This document shows, piece after piece, positions 15,146 through 21,883 of a DNA stretch of 21,883 nucleotides. Source of the stretch: an uncultured Prevotella sp. (lineage in GTDB: Bacteria; Bacteroidota; Bacteroidia; Bacteroidales; Bacteroidaceae); NCBI GenBank assembly GCA_900557255.1, contig USSA01000037.1:1-21883 (forward strand), written 5' to 3'. Within the stretch, counting starts at the first letter, position 1. Every line of letters begins with the position of its first letter. A program made the position numbers and the translations under genes. The notes under the pieces were generated by a model that saw nothing but the letters and a program-made list of their open reading frames with translations, was not told the DNA's origin and ran no database searches.

Positions 15146-16600
15146 ATGAATACTGGATATAAAATGACCATGGCATTTATAGCCCTGCTGATGATAGTAG
15201 GAATAAGTGCTAGTGCAACAAGAGCAAGCCGTAGTGCTTTGGCTCATGAGGCTGATTCTGCAAATATCAAGCAACAAGCTGCTGCCGATTCTCAGAAAAT
15301 CAATGAGGGTAGTGTGGTTGATGAGGTAATTTGGGTTGTCGGCGATGAGGCTATTCTGAAGTCAGACGTCGAGGTAACCCGTTTGCAGGCTGAGGCTGAA
15401 GGTATTAAATATACTGGTGACCCAGACTGTTCTATTCCTGAGCAGATTGCCGTTCAGAAACTTTTTCTCCATCAGGCTGCTATCGATAGTATCGAAGTAT
15501 CTGAGTCAGAAGTCATGAATGGTATCGACGAACAGATCAACAGTTGGGTTTCCATGATTGGTTCTCGTGAAAAATTGGAGGAGTATCGCAAGCAGAGTAT
15601 TACCCAGATGCGCCAGCAGATGCATGATGATTTCAAAAACCAACAGCTGATTCAGAAGATGAAGCAGGAACTGGTGAAGGATATCAAGGTGTCGCCGGCT
15701 CAGGTTCGTAAATACTTTAAGAATTTACCTGCCGACAGTATCCCTTTTGTTCCTACTGAGGTAGAGGTTGAGATTCTTACCATGCAGCCACGTATCCCTC
15801 TTGAGGAGATAAACCGTGTGAAGAATCAGTTGCGTGAGTTTACTGACCGTGTGAATAAGGGTGAGACTTCTTTTGCTACTTTGGCTCGTCTTTATTCTGA
15901 AGATCCGGGTTCAGCCCGTATGGGTGGCGAGATGGATTATATTGGTAGAGGTATGTTGGATCCTGCGTTTGCGAATGTGGCATTCAATCTTACTGATCCA
16001 AAGAAAATCTCAAAGATTGTTGAGTCTGAGTTCGGTTACCATATCATTCAGTTGATTGATAAACGTGGTGACAAGATAAAGTGTCGCCATATCCTGCTCA
16101 AGCCTCGTGTTTCTCAAGATGCGATTGATAAGTCTATCAGCCGTCTGGATTCTATCGGTAATGATATTCGTGCCAATAAATTTACCTTTGAACAGGCTGT
16201 TGAAGCACTGTCAGATGATAAGGATACCCGCAACAACAAGGGTTTGATGGCCAATGTTACTCCTGACCAGTCAAGAACTTCCCGTTTCCAGATGAAGGAT
16301 CTGCCTACTGAGGTTGCCCGTGTGGTAGATACAATGAAGGTAGGTGAGGTTTCTGCACCTTTCACGATGGTGAATTCCAAGGGTAAAACCACTTGTGCTT
16401 TGGTAAAACTGGTAAGCCGTGTTGACGGACATAGAGCTACCATTACCGAAGATTTTCAGGTGATGAAGGATGTAGTGTTGGCTAAGGAGCGTGCCCAGAC
16501 CTTGCACGATTGGGTAGTCAATAAAATCAAGCAGACTTATGTTCGTATGAACGATCGCTATAAGGATTGTAAGTTTGAATATCAAGGTTGGATTAAATGA
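15146..16600 (+). CDS. surA: SurA-type periplasmic chaperone / peptidyl-prolyl isomerase
   Basis: A 484-residue secreted protein. The N-terminal hydrophobic run (about 7-22) serves as a signal sequence; a second ATG at codon 7 is a possible start. After a low-complexity Ala-rich linker comes VVDEVIWVVGDEAILKSDVE (58-77), the conserved start of the SurA chaperone core. Two parvulin domains follow, at about 205-307 (GGEMDYIGRG, FGYHIIQL) and 312-420 (RHILLKP). This is the canonical SurA layout. SurA escorts unfolded outer-membrane proteins to the BAM complex. Its TGA overlaps the next ATG (ATGA, 16597-16600), so it is translationally coupled to the OstA-like gene. Confidence 0.9.
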   Translation: MNTGYKMTMAFIALLMIVGISASATRASRSALAHEADSANIKQQAAADSQKINEGSVVDEVIWVVGDEAILKSDVEVTRLQAEAEGIKYTGDPDCSIPEQIAVQKLFLHQAAIDSIEVSESEVMNGIDEQINSWVSMIGSREKLEEYRKQSITQMRQQMHDDFKNQQLIQKMKQELVKDIKVSPAQVRKYFKNLPADSIPFVPTEVEVEILTMQPRIPLEEINRVKNQLREFTDRVNKGETSFATLARLYSEDPGSARMGGEMDYIGRGMLDPAFANVAFNLTDPKKISKIVESEFGYHIIQLIDKRGDKIKCRHILLKPRVSQDAIDKSISRLDSIGNDIRANKFTFEQAVEALSDDKDTRNNKGLMANVTPDQSRTSRFQMKDLPTEVARVVDTMKVGEVSAPFTMVNSKGKTTCALVKLVSRVDGHRATITEDFQVMKDVVLAKERAQTLHDWVVNKIKQTYVRMNDRYKDCKFEYQGWIK

Positions 16601-18252
16601 TAAATAAAAGATTAAATAATCATATCAGAGGGCATAGAATCATATCGGTTATGATTCTATGCCTGTTTGGGTTTTGTCTGGTGCAAGCCATGCAGGCTCC
16701 AAAGAAGCATGCCAGAAAACGCCCTCATGGTGACCGCGTATATCTTTTGCATGCAGATGAATTGTACTATGATATGTTCGGTAATAATCCTGATGCCCAA
16801 ATATTGAAAGGTAAGGTCTCTTTCTTGCATCAGGGCAGTCATCTTACCTGTGACAGCGCGTATTTCTATCAGGCTTCTAATTCCGTGAAAGCTTTCGGAC
16901 ATGTTCATTACCGGCAGGGAGACACCTTGTCACTCACTTGTGATAGAGCAGAGTATGATGGGCAGATGCAGATGATGAGAGCACGCAAGAATGTGGTCTT
17001 GCATCATCGTCGGCAGACTTTGCGTACTGATAGCTTGGATTTCGACCGCTTGTATAATATGGCAAACTTCTTTGACGGCGGAACGCTGATTGATGGTAAG
17101 GATAAGCTGGTTGCCGATTGGGGTGAGTATCATACCGAAACGCGTGAGGCTAAGTTTGTCTATAATGTCAAGTTGCGCAGCGGCAAGGATGTTGTTACCA
17201 CCGATACTTTGTATTACGATGTCCGTAAGTCAAAGGCTCACATGGTAGGACCTTCTAAGATTGTTTCTGGTGCAAGTGTTGTCAAGACAGAAGACGGATA
17301 TTATGATACCAAGACCGATAGAGCACAGCTTTACGGCCGTTCTACGGTTATAGATAAAGACAAGACACTTACGGGTGATACGCTCTATTATGTAAAGAAT
17401 GGAGAGAGTACCGGATATGGCAATGTGGTTTATGTAGACAAGAAAAATAAAAATTCCCTTACTTGCAATTATCTGCGTTACAACGAGAAAACCGGTAATG
17501 GCTTTGCCACCCGCAATCCTGTAGCGATCGACTATTCGCAGAAAGATACCCTTTGGGTTCATTCTGATACCATGCGTATCAATACCTTCCATATCAATAC
17601 CGATTCGGTATACCGTAAGGTGCATGCTTATCCTAAGGTCCGTGCCTATCGCCTGGATATGCAGGCCATCTGCGATTCCCTGGTTTTCAATTCTCAGGAT
17701 TCCTGCATGACCATGTATAAGGATCCTATCGTCTGGAATGGAAACCGTCAGTTGCTGGGCGAGAAGATTCTGGTCTTCATGAACGATTCTACCGTTCGTT
17801 TTGCCCATGTCATCGGACAGGCGCTGTCTGTAGAGCAGATGCCGGATAGTGTTCATTTCAATCAGATCAGTTCTTCTGAGATGAAATCTTACTTTGAAAA
17901 AGGTGAGATAAAACAAGGAGAGTCTATCGGTAATGTGCAGACCATCTATTATATGACGGATGATAAGGACAGTTCGCTCATTGGCTTGAATTATCTGGAG
18001 ACCGATACCATGCGCATGTATATGGGACCGGGCAGGAAGATGGAGAAAATTTGGACCAATAAGTTTACATCTACCATGTATCCTATGACGCAGATTCCGC
18101 CGGCAAAATATAAACTTAACAATTTTGCCTGGTTCGAGGACTTGCGTCCTAAAGATAAGAATGATATCTTTGTATGGCGTGGTAAATCCAAGGGCTCCGA
18201 ACTCAAGAACATTAAGCGTCATGAAGCTCCACTTCAGAAACTGACTGACTGA
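16597..18252 (+). CDS. OstA-like LPS transport protein (LptA/OstA_2 type)
   Basis: A 551-residue protein with an N-terminal membrane or signal segment at about 14-32 (ISVMILCLFGFCLVQAM). The rest is built from repeated short beta strands of the OstA/LptA beta-jelly-roll kind: DELYYD, LKGKVSFLHQGSHLTCDSAYFY, VKAFGHVHYRQGDTLSLTCDRAEYD, and several later turns of the same D-x-L-x-Y-D pattern (TLYYDVRKSKAHM, GYYDTKTDRAQL, TLYYVKNGESTGYGNV). Such proteins form the periplasmic bridge that LPS slides along from LptC to LptD. At 551 residues it is much longer than E. coli LptA (185), as is usual in Bacteroidota. It overlaps surA by 4 bp and precedes mutL by 42 bp. Confidence 0.82.
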   Translation: MINKRLNNHIRGHRIISVMILCLFGFCLVQAMQAPKKHARKRPHGDRVYLLHADELYYDMFGNNPDAQILKGKVSFLHQGSHLTCDSAYFYQASNSVKAFGHVHYRQGDTLSLTCDRAEYDGQMQMMRARKNVVLHHRRQTLRTDSLDFDRLYNMANFFDGGTLIDGKDKLVADWGEYHTETREAKFVYNVKLRSGKDVVTTDTLYYDVRKSKAHMVGPSKIVSGASVVKTEDGYYDTKTDRAQLYGRSTVIDKDKTLTGDTLYYVKNGESTGYGNVVYVDKKNKNSLTCNYLRYNEKTGNGFATRNPVAIDYSQKDTLWVHSDTMRINTFHINTDSVYRKVHAYPKVRAYRLDMQAICDSLVFNSQDSCMTMYKDPIVWNGNRQLLGEKILVFMNDSTVRFAHVIGQALSVEQMPDSVHFNQISSSEMKSYFEKGEIKQGESIGNVQTIYYMTDDKDSSLIGLNYLETDTMRMYMGPGRKMEKIWTNKFTSTMYPMTQIPPAKYKLNNFAWFEDLRPKDKNDIFVWRGKSKGSELKNIKRHEAPLQKLTD

Positions 18253-18294
18253 TTATAATGAAGCATCATTTTCTTATATGATTAATATTTAGAG

Positions 18295-20166
18295 ATGAGT
18301 GATATTATTCAACTTTTACCCGATTCTGTTGCCAATCAGATAGCAGCAGGTGAGGTTATACAGCGTCCGGCTTCAGTTATCAAGGAGCTGGTCGAAAATG
18401 CAGTCGATGCGGGTGCCAGGAATATCCATGTCACAGTTACCGATGCTGGCCGTACCAACATCCAGGTGATAGATGATGGAAAAGGTATGTCCGAGACAGA
18501 TGCTCGTTTGGCTTTCGAACGTCATTCTACTTCCAAAATCCGTAAGGCTGATGATTTGTTTGCACTTCGCACCATGGGCTTCCGTGGCGAAGCTTTGGCG
18601 TCTATAGCTGCTGTGGCTCAGGTAGAACTGAAGTCACGACAGGCTACCGACGAGATAGGAACCCTGATACAGATTTCTGGTTCCCGATATGAGAAACAGG
18701 AGCCATGCTCCTGTGCTGTGGGAAGCATCTTCTCTGTCAGCAATATCTTTTATAATGTACCTGCGCGAAGGAAGTTCCTGAAGTCCAATTCTACAGAGTT
18801 GAACAATATTCTGACGGCTTTCGAGCGGATTGCATTGGTAAATCCTCAAATCACCTTTACTTTACATAGCAATGGTACCGAAGTATTCAATTTGCGTGCC
18901 GCTAATTTGCGTCAGCGCATTCTCGATGTCTTCGGCAAGCGTTTCAATCAGGAACTCCTGCCGGTAAATGTAGAAACCTCTATGTGTAAGGTGTCTGGAT
19001 TTGTGGGCAAACCGGAATCTGCCAGAAAGAAAGGTGTGCATCAGTTCTTCTTTGTCAACGGGAGATACATGAAACATCCTTATTTCAATAAGGCTGTGAT
19101 GGCTGCTTATGACCGTCTGGTTCCTCAGGGTGAACAGGTGCCTTACTTTCTGTATTTTGATGTAGATCCGAAGGATATTGATGTGAATATCCATCCTACG
19201 AAGACTGAAATCAAATTCGAGAATGAGCAGGCAATCTGGCAAATCCTCTCGGCTTCGGTCAAGGAGTCCATCGGTATGTTCAATGATGTACCTACCATTG
19301 ATTTCGATACTGAGGATAAACCGGACATCCCTGTTTATAATCCGGAGATGAGCACTGCTGCTGCGGCACCGAAGATCAGTTTGAATCCTGGTTATAATCC
19401 GTTCAAGTCTTCCTCTTCCACGGGAGCAGTTCCTATGGGAGCAGGCTTCTCTGTTCCTAAGTCAAAGCCTCAGGTGGATGAAAAATGGGAACAGCTTTAT
19501 GAAGGACTCAAAGATCAGGATGATGTTCAGGGGATGGAGCAGACCATGGTGTTTCCCGATGATTCTAGTCAGGATAATACGCCAGACAGTATCATTGCAG
19601 AGAAATCGCCAGCCCATTATCAGTATAAAGGTAAGTATATCATGACTGCGGTAAAATCGGGATTGATGATTATCGACCAGCATCGTGCCCATGTGCGTGT
19701 CTTGTTCGAACAGTATTTGCGCCAGTTGGCTGACCGGACCTTTCATTCCCAGAAAGTCCTCTTTCCTGAGGTTGTGCAATTCCCGATGTCTGAGAAGGTA
19801 ATCTTTGAAAAGATCCTGCCTGAAATGGAATCGATGGGCTTTGAACTGGAAGATCTTGGAGGCGGAAGCTATGCCGTTAATTCAGTTCCTGGCGGACTTG
19901 AAGGATTGAATCCTCTTAAACTGGTACAGGACATGGTTTCTTCTGCAGTAGAAAAGGGCGTATCAGCCATTGATGAAATCAATCAGACTTTGGCTTTGAG
20001 TCTGGCTCGCCAGGCTGCAATACCTCAGGGGCAGATATTGAGTAATGAAGAGATGGAGGGGCTGGTGAATGATCTGTTTGCCTGCCAGAATGTCAATTAT
20101 ACGCCCGACGGAAAGTCGGTACTTTGTATCCTCCGTCAGCAGGAAATTGAGCATCTTTTAGGTTAA
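18295..20166 (+). CDS. mutL: DNA mismatch repair protein MutL
   Basis: A 623-residue MutL. The GHKL ATPase domain is intact: [11 protein letters not shown] with Glu31, Asn35 and Asp38, IDDGKGM at 59-65, the HSTSKI lid at 77-82, [10 protein letters not shown] at 95-104 and [10 protein letters not shown] at 155-164. A linker (about 335-440, Ser/Pro/Asp-rich) leads to the C-terminal dimerisation domain. There the endonuclease motif DQHA(x)2E(x)4E is replaced by [12 protein letters not shown] (461-472), with Arg for Ala and Val467 for the first Glu, and the ACR and CPHGRP motifs read ARQAA and NYTPDGKS. A beta-clamp-type motif, QKVLFP, is kept at 486-491. It is the last gene of the guaB-to-mutL run. 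Confidence 0.95.
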   Translation: MSDIIQLLPDSVANQIAAGEVIQRPASVIKELVENAVDAGARNIHVTVTDAGRTNIQVIDDGKGMSETDARLAFERHSTSKIRKADDLFALRTMGFRGEALASIAAVAQVELKSRQATDEIGTLIQISGSRYEKQEPCSCAVGSIFSVSNIFYNVPARRKFLKSNSTELNNILTAFERIALVNPQITFTLHSNGTEVFNLRAANLRQRILDVFGKRFNQELLPVNVETSMCKVSGFVGKPESARKKGVHQFFFVNGRYMKHPYFNKAVMAAYDRLVPQGEQVPYFLYFDVDPKDIDVNIHPTKTEIKFENEQAIWQILSASVKESIGMFNDVPTIDFDTEDKPDIPVYNPEMSTAAAAPKISLNPGYNPFKSSSSTGAVPMGAGFSVPKSKPQVDEKWEQLYEGLKDQDDVQGMEQTMVFPDDSSQDNTPDSIIAEKSPAHYQYKGKYIMTAVKSGLMIIDQHRAHVRVLFEQYLRQLADRTFHSQKVLFPEVVQFPMSEKVIFEKILPEMESMGFELEDLGGGSYAVNSVPGGLEGLNPLKLVQDMVSSAVEKGVSAIDEINQTLALSLARQAAIPQGQILSNEEMEGLVNDLFACQNVNYTPDGKSVLCILRQQEIEHLLG

Positions 20167-20262
20167 AAGCGGGGAAAAATCCTGTTTTACTTAAAAAAGT
20201 TAACGAAAAATGCTTTTTTTTTTAGAAAATGAAGGTTATTTCAAAAAATAGTATTATCTTTG
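20165..20262 (+). promoter_or_regulatory. ompA-like gene promoter with phased A/T tracts
   Basis: The -7 box TATCTTTG (20255-20262) matches TAnnTTTG exactly, 51 bp before the ATG. Upstream, A or T tracts lie at 20165, 20175, 20185, 20193, 20206, 20214 (ten Ts), 20226 and 20243, mostly 8-13 bp apart. This suggests curved DNA or an UP-like element for a strong promoter. No -33 TTTG is seen. Confidence 0.6.
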
Positions 20263-20313
20263 CTCCGTCATTCAGAAGGTATATATATAAATTGATTTTT
20301 AAATTATAAAGTT

Positions 20314-21486
20314 ATGAAAAAGTTATTAGCAGTGCTAGCATTGGCTAGCGTAACAATGGGCAGTATGGCTCAGGATGCAGCAACTACTGAGAAGTATAGT
20401 GTTGCAACAAATTCGTTCTGGAGCAATTGGTTTGTTCAGGCAAACGTTGCTGGTTCTGCATTCTGGGGCAACCAGGAAGAGGGCAATGGTTTCTCTAAGA
20501 GCCCACTCAAGGGTTTCAGAAACAATCTCGGTTTCTCTGTTGCTGTAGGTAAGTGGTTCACACCAGGTCTCGGTCTCCGTACCAAGTTCAATGGCGTTTG
20601 GGGCCGTACAGTAGTTTCTGAGGATAAGTCAACAAATGCAAATAAGTATTGGACTTTGAATGAGCAGGTTTTGTTCAATGTTAGCAATATGTTGTGTGGC
20701 TACAACGAGGCTCGTGTTTGGGATTGCATCCCTTACGCAGGTTTTGGTATTAACCGTAACATGAGCGCTAACTGCTATGCTCCTGTAGTTGGTGTTGGTC
20801 TCTTGAACGAGTTCAAGATCAATAACAAGTGGGCTGTCAACCTCGATGTAAACTATGCAGTAGGTGCTAGCGACTATGATGGTTACACAGGTGTATTGGC
20901 AGGTGCTAAGCCTAGCACATCTCGCTCACTCGACAAGGTGATTGCAAGACGCGACCGTTCTTTGAATGTTGAGGTCGGTGTTACATACAACTTGGGTAAG
21001 GCTACTTGGAACAAGGTTCCAGATGTTGACGCTATCAACGCTCTTCATCAGTCAGAACTCGACGCTCTCAATGCTAAGTTGAACGATGCTAATGCAGAGA
21101 ACGACCGTTTGAAGAATCTCTTGAACAACCAGAAGTCTGTAGGGGAAAAGGCAGTTAAGGAGTATGTTGCTACTCCAGTTTCTGTATTCTTCAACATCGG
21201 CAAGTCTAAGGTTGCTTCTAAGAAGGATCTCGTAAACGTACAGGCTCTCGCTCAGTATGCTAAGGACAACAACGCTAAGTTGGTAGTTAACGGTTATGCT
21301 GACAGCGCTACAGGTTCTGCAGCTGTTAACCAGAAGATTTCTAAGGCTCGTGCTGAGAAGGTAGCTGATGAGCTCGTTAAGTTGGGTGTTGCTAAGGAGA
21401 ACATCGTAGTTAAGGCTAACGGTGGTGTTAAGGATTTGACTCCTGCTTCTTACAACCGTCGTGCAACTGTTCAGGTTGGTGAGTAA
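20314..21486 (+). CDS. OmpA-family outer-membrane porin/anchor protein
   Basis: A 390-residue outer-membrane protein. The signal peptide is MKKLLAVLALASVTMGSMA, cleaved before QD. An N-terminal beta-barrel of alternating aromatic strands spans about 30-232 (WFVQANVAGSAFWG, GFSVAVGKWFTPGLGLRTKF, LNVEVGVTYNLG). A short coiled coil follows at about 242-272 (LDALNAKLNDANAENDRLKNLL), then an OmpA-like peptidoglycan-binding domain at about 283-390 with Asp330 (GYAD) and Arg346 (SKARAEKV) at the conserved diaminopimelate-binding positions. It ties the outer membrane to the cell wall. Codon use is strongly biased (AAG, CGT, GTT), as in abundant proteins. It has its own promoter and terminator and is a probable SurA client. 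Confidence 0.9.
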   Translation: MKKLLAVLALASVTMGSMAQDAATTEKYSVATNSFWSNWFVQANVAGSAFWGNQEEGNGFSKSPLKGFRNNLGFSVAVGKWFTPGLGLRTKFNGVWGRTVVSEDKSTNANKYWTLNEQVLFNVSNMLCGYNEARVWDCIPYAGFGINRNMSANCYAPVVGVGLLNEFKINNKWAVNLDVNYAVGASDYDGYTGVLAGAKPSTSRSLDKVIARRDRSLNVEVGVTYNLGKATWNKVPDVDAINALHQSELDALNAKLNDANAENDRLKNLLNNQKSVGEKAVKEYVATPVSVFFNIGKSKVASKKDLVNVQALAQYAKDNNAKLVVNGYADSATGSAAVNQKISKARAEKVADELVKLGVAKENIVVKANGGVKDLTPASYNRRATVQVGE

Positions 21487-21526
21487 TTATACAGTATATA
21501 TAATATAAGGTATAAAAATAGAATAG

Positions 21527-21557
21527 GGCATTCTTCCTCGTGAAGAATGCCTTTTTT
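21527..21557 (+). terminator. Intrinsic terminator of the ompA-like gene
   Basis: GGCATTCTTC (21527-21536) pairs with GAAGAATGCC (21542-21551) around a 5-nt loop and is followed by TTTTTT (21552-21557). It lies 40 bp after the stop codon. Confidence 0.93.
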
Positions 21558-21770
21558 GTTTCTTTGAATTTCTTAAAAAGAACTTTTCTTTCTCAATAAG
21601 TACCTTTTGGGGTTGAAAGAGGTTTGGCAGTCCCATCGTAAGTACTTTCTCTTGGTTGGCTGTTTTTGGCAATTGAAATGCAAAAACTGACCGTTTTTAC
21701 CCTGAAAATTGAGGAAAAACACCAGAAAATGCACTTTTTTGAAGAAAAAACGAAAAAAGTTGCTGAAAAA

Positions 21771-21802
21771 TTTGGTGGAACCAAAAAATAGTCGTACCTT
21801 TG
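21771..21802 (+). promoter_or_regulatory. tRNA-Val promoter (-33 TTTG and -7 TAnnTTTG)
   Basis: TTTG (21771-21774) is followed after 20 bp by TACCTTTG (21795-21802). This is the best complete Bacteroidota promoter in the window, with both elements at standard spacing. The predicted start is about 14 nt before the tRNA. A small stem, CTTAC (21809-21813) with GTAAG (21819-21823), lies in the leader. Confidence 0.85.
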
Positions 21803-21822
21803 CAACCGCTTACGAAAAGTAA

Positions 21823-21883
21823 GGGCGCTTAGCTCAGCTGGTTTAGAGCATCTGCCTTACAAGCAGAGGGTCGGCGGTTCGAA
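21823..21883 (+). tRNA. tRNA-Val (anticodon UAC), 3' end cut by window
   Basis: The first 61 bases of a tRNA. Acceptor 5' strand GGGCGCT (21823-21829), D-arm GCTC (21832-21835) with GAGC (21846-21849), anticodon stem TCTGC (21851-21855) with GCAGA (21863-21867), loop CTTACAA with anticodon TAC at 21858-21860 (reads GUA, and GUN by wobble), variable loop GGGTC, then the T-arm 5' strand GGCGG and TTCGAA of the T-loop. The T-stem 3' strand, acceptor 3' strand and any CCA lie beyond the window. Confidence 0.95.

Larger units (their letters stand above)
21487..21822. other. Gene-free region between the ompA-like gene and tRNA-Val
   Basis: This 336-bp gap holds the terminator at 21527-21557, about 120 bp (21558-21680) in which I see nothing beyond AT-rich sequence, a phased A/T-tract array (21682-21770) and the tRNA promoter. 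A 70-codon minus-strand frame (21593-21805) covers the promoter and A-tracts and is judged not to be a gene. Confidence 0.7.

Noticed and set aside
17230..18222. A 330-codon open frame on the minus strand, opposite the ostA-like gene
   Set aside because: It is entirely antisense to a well-supported coding gene, has no recognisable domain, signal or start context, and reflects codon bias of the plus-strand gene.
21593..21805. A 70-codon minus-strand frame after the ompA-like gene
   Set aside because: It is translated from the reverse complement of the tRNA promoter and the phased A-tracts; its Phe/Ser/Lys runs come from the tracts.

Overview
This window is chromosomal core DNA from a Bacteroidota bacterium, most likely Prevotella/Segatella. 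The signs are the gene order (rpmF-fabH-era-der; tig-clpP-clpX-recQ; guaB-PPIase-surA-ostA-like-mutL), Bacteroidota-type -7 boxes (TAnnTTTG) upstream of several genes, few Shine-Dalgarno sequences, an OstA_2-type LPS-bridge protein, and moderate-to-low GC content. The genus is inferred from general resemblance, not from a search. I see no prophage, insertion sequence, CRISPR array or resistance gene.

Layout. Positions 1-1159 hold the end of rpmF and fabH, overlapping by one base and closed by a hairpin. The two ribosome-assembly GTPases follow: era (1306-2187) and der (2395-3708), separated by an unusually structured 207-bp gap. A small lipoprotein gene (3748-4146) meets the leftward mlaE-mlaF pair at a shared bidirectional terminator. 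lptB runs rightward, divergent from mlaE. A protein quality-control block follows: tig, clpP, clpX. Next is recQ. Positions 12641-20166 look like one long transcription unit: guaB, a parvulin-type PPIase, SurA, an OstA-like LPS transport protein and mutL, with gaps of 14, 19, -4 and 42 bp. An abundant-type OmpA-family porin gene and a tRNA-Val(UAC), cut by the window edge, close the window.

How the genes fit together. Much of the content serves the outer membrane: MlaE/MlaF (lipid transport), LptB and the OstA-like protein (LPS export), SurA and its paralogue (folding of outer-membrane proteins), and an OmpA-family client. The rest is housekeeping: ribosome maturation (Era, Der), fatty-acid initiation (FabH), protein folding and turnover (Tig, ClpXP), guanine nucleotide synthesis (GuaB) and DNA repair (RecQ, MutL).

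Most interesting observations. (1) ClpP appears to have Asn199 where the catalytic Asp is expected (Ser-His-Asn triad), and the partner ClpX has a VGY instead of IGF ClpP-docking loop. (2) MutL lacks the metal-binding endonuclease motifs yet keeps a beta-clamp-binding motif. (3) A perfect 12-bp inverted repeat flanks the clpP promoter, so the promoter sits inside the loop of what looks like the tig terminator. (4) A terminator-like hairpin lies inside the signal-peptide codons of the gene after guaB. (5) A train of five consecutive hairpins precedes der. (6) A/T tracts phased at about 10.5 bp lie upstream of the tRNA promoter, with a looser set upstream of the ompA-like promoter.
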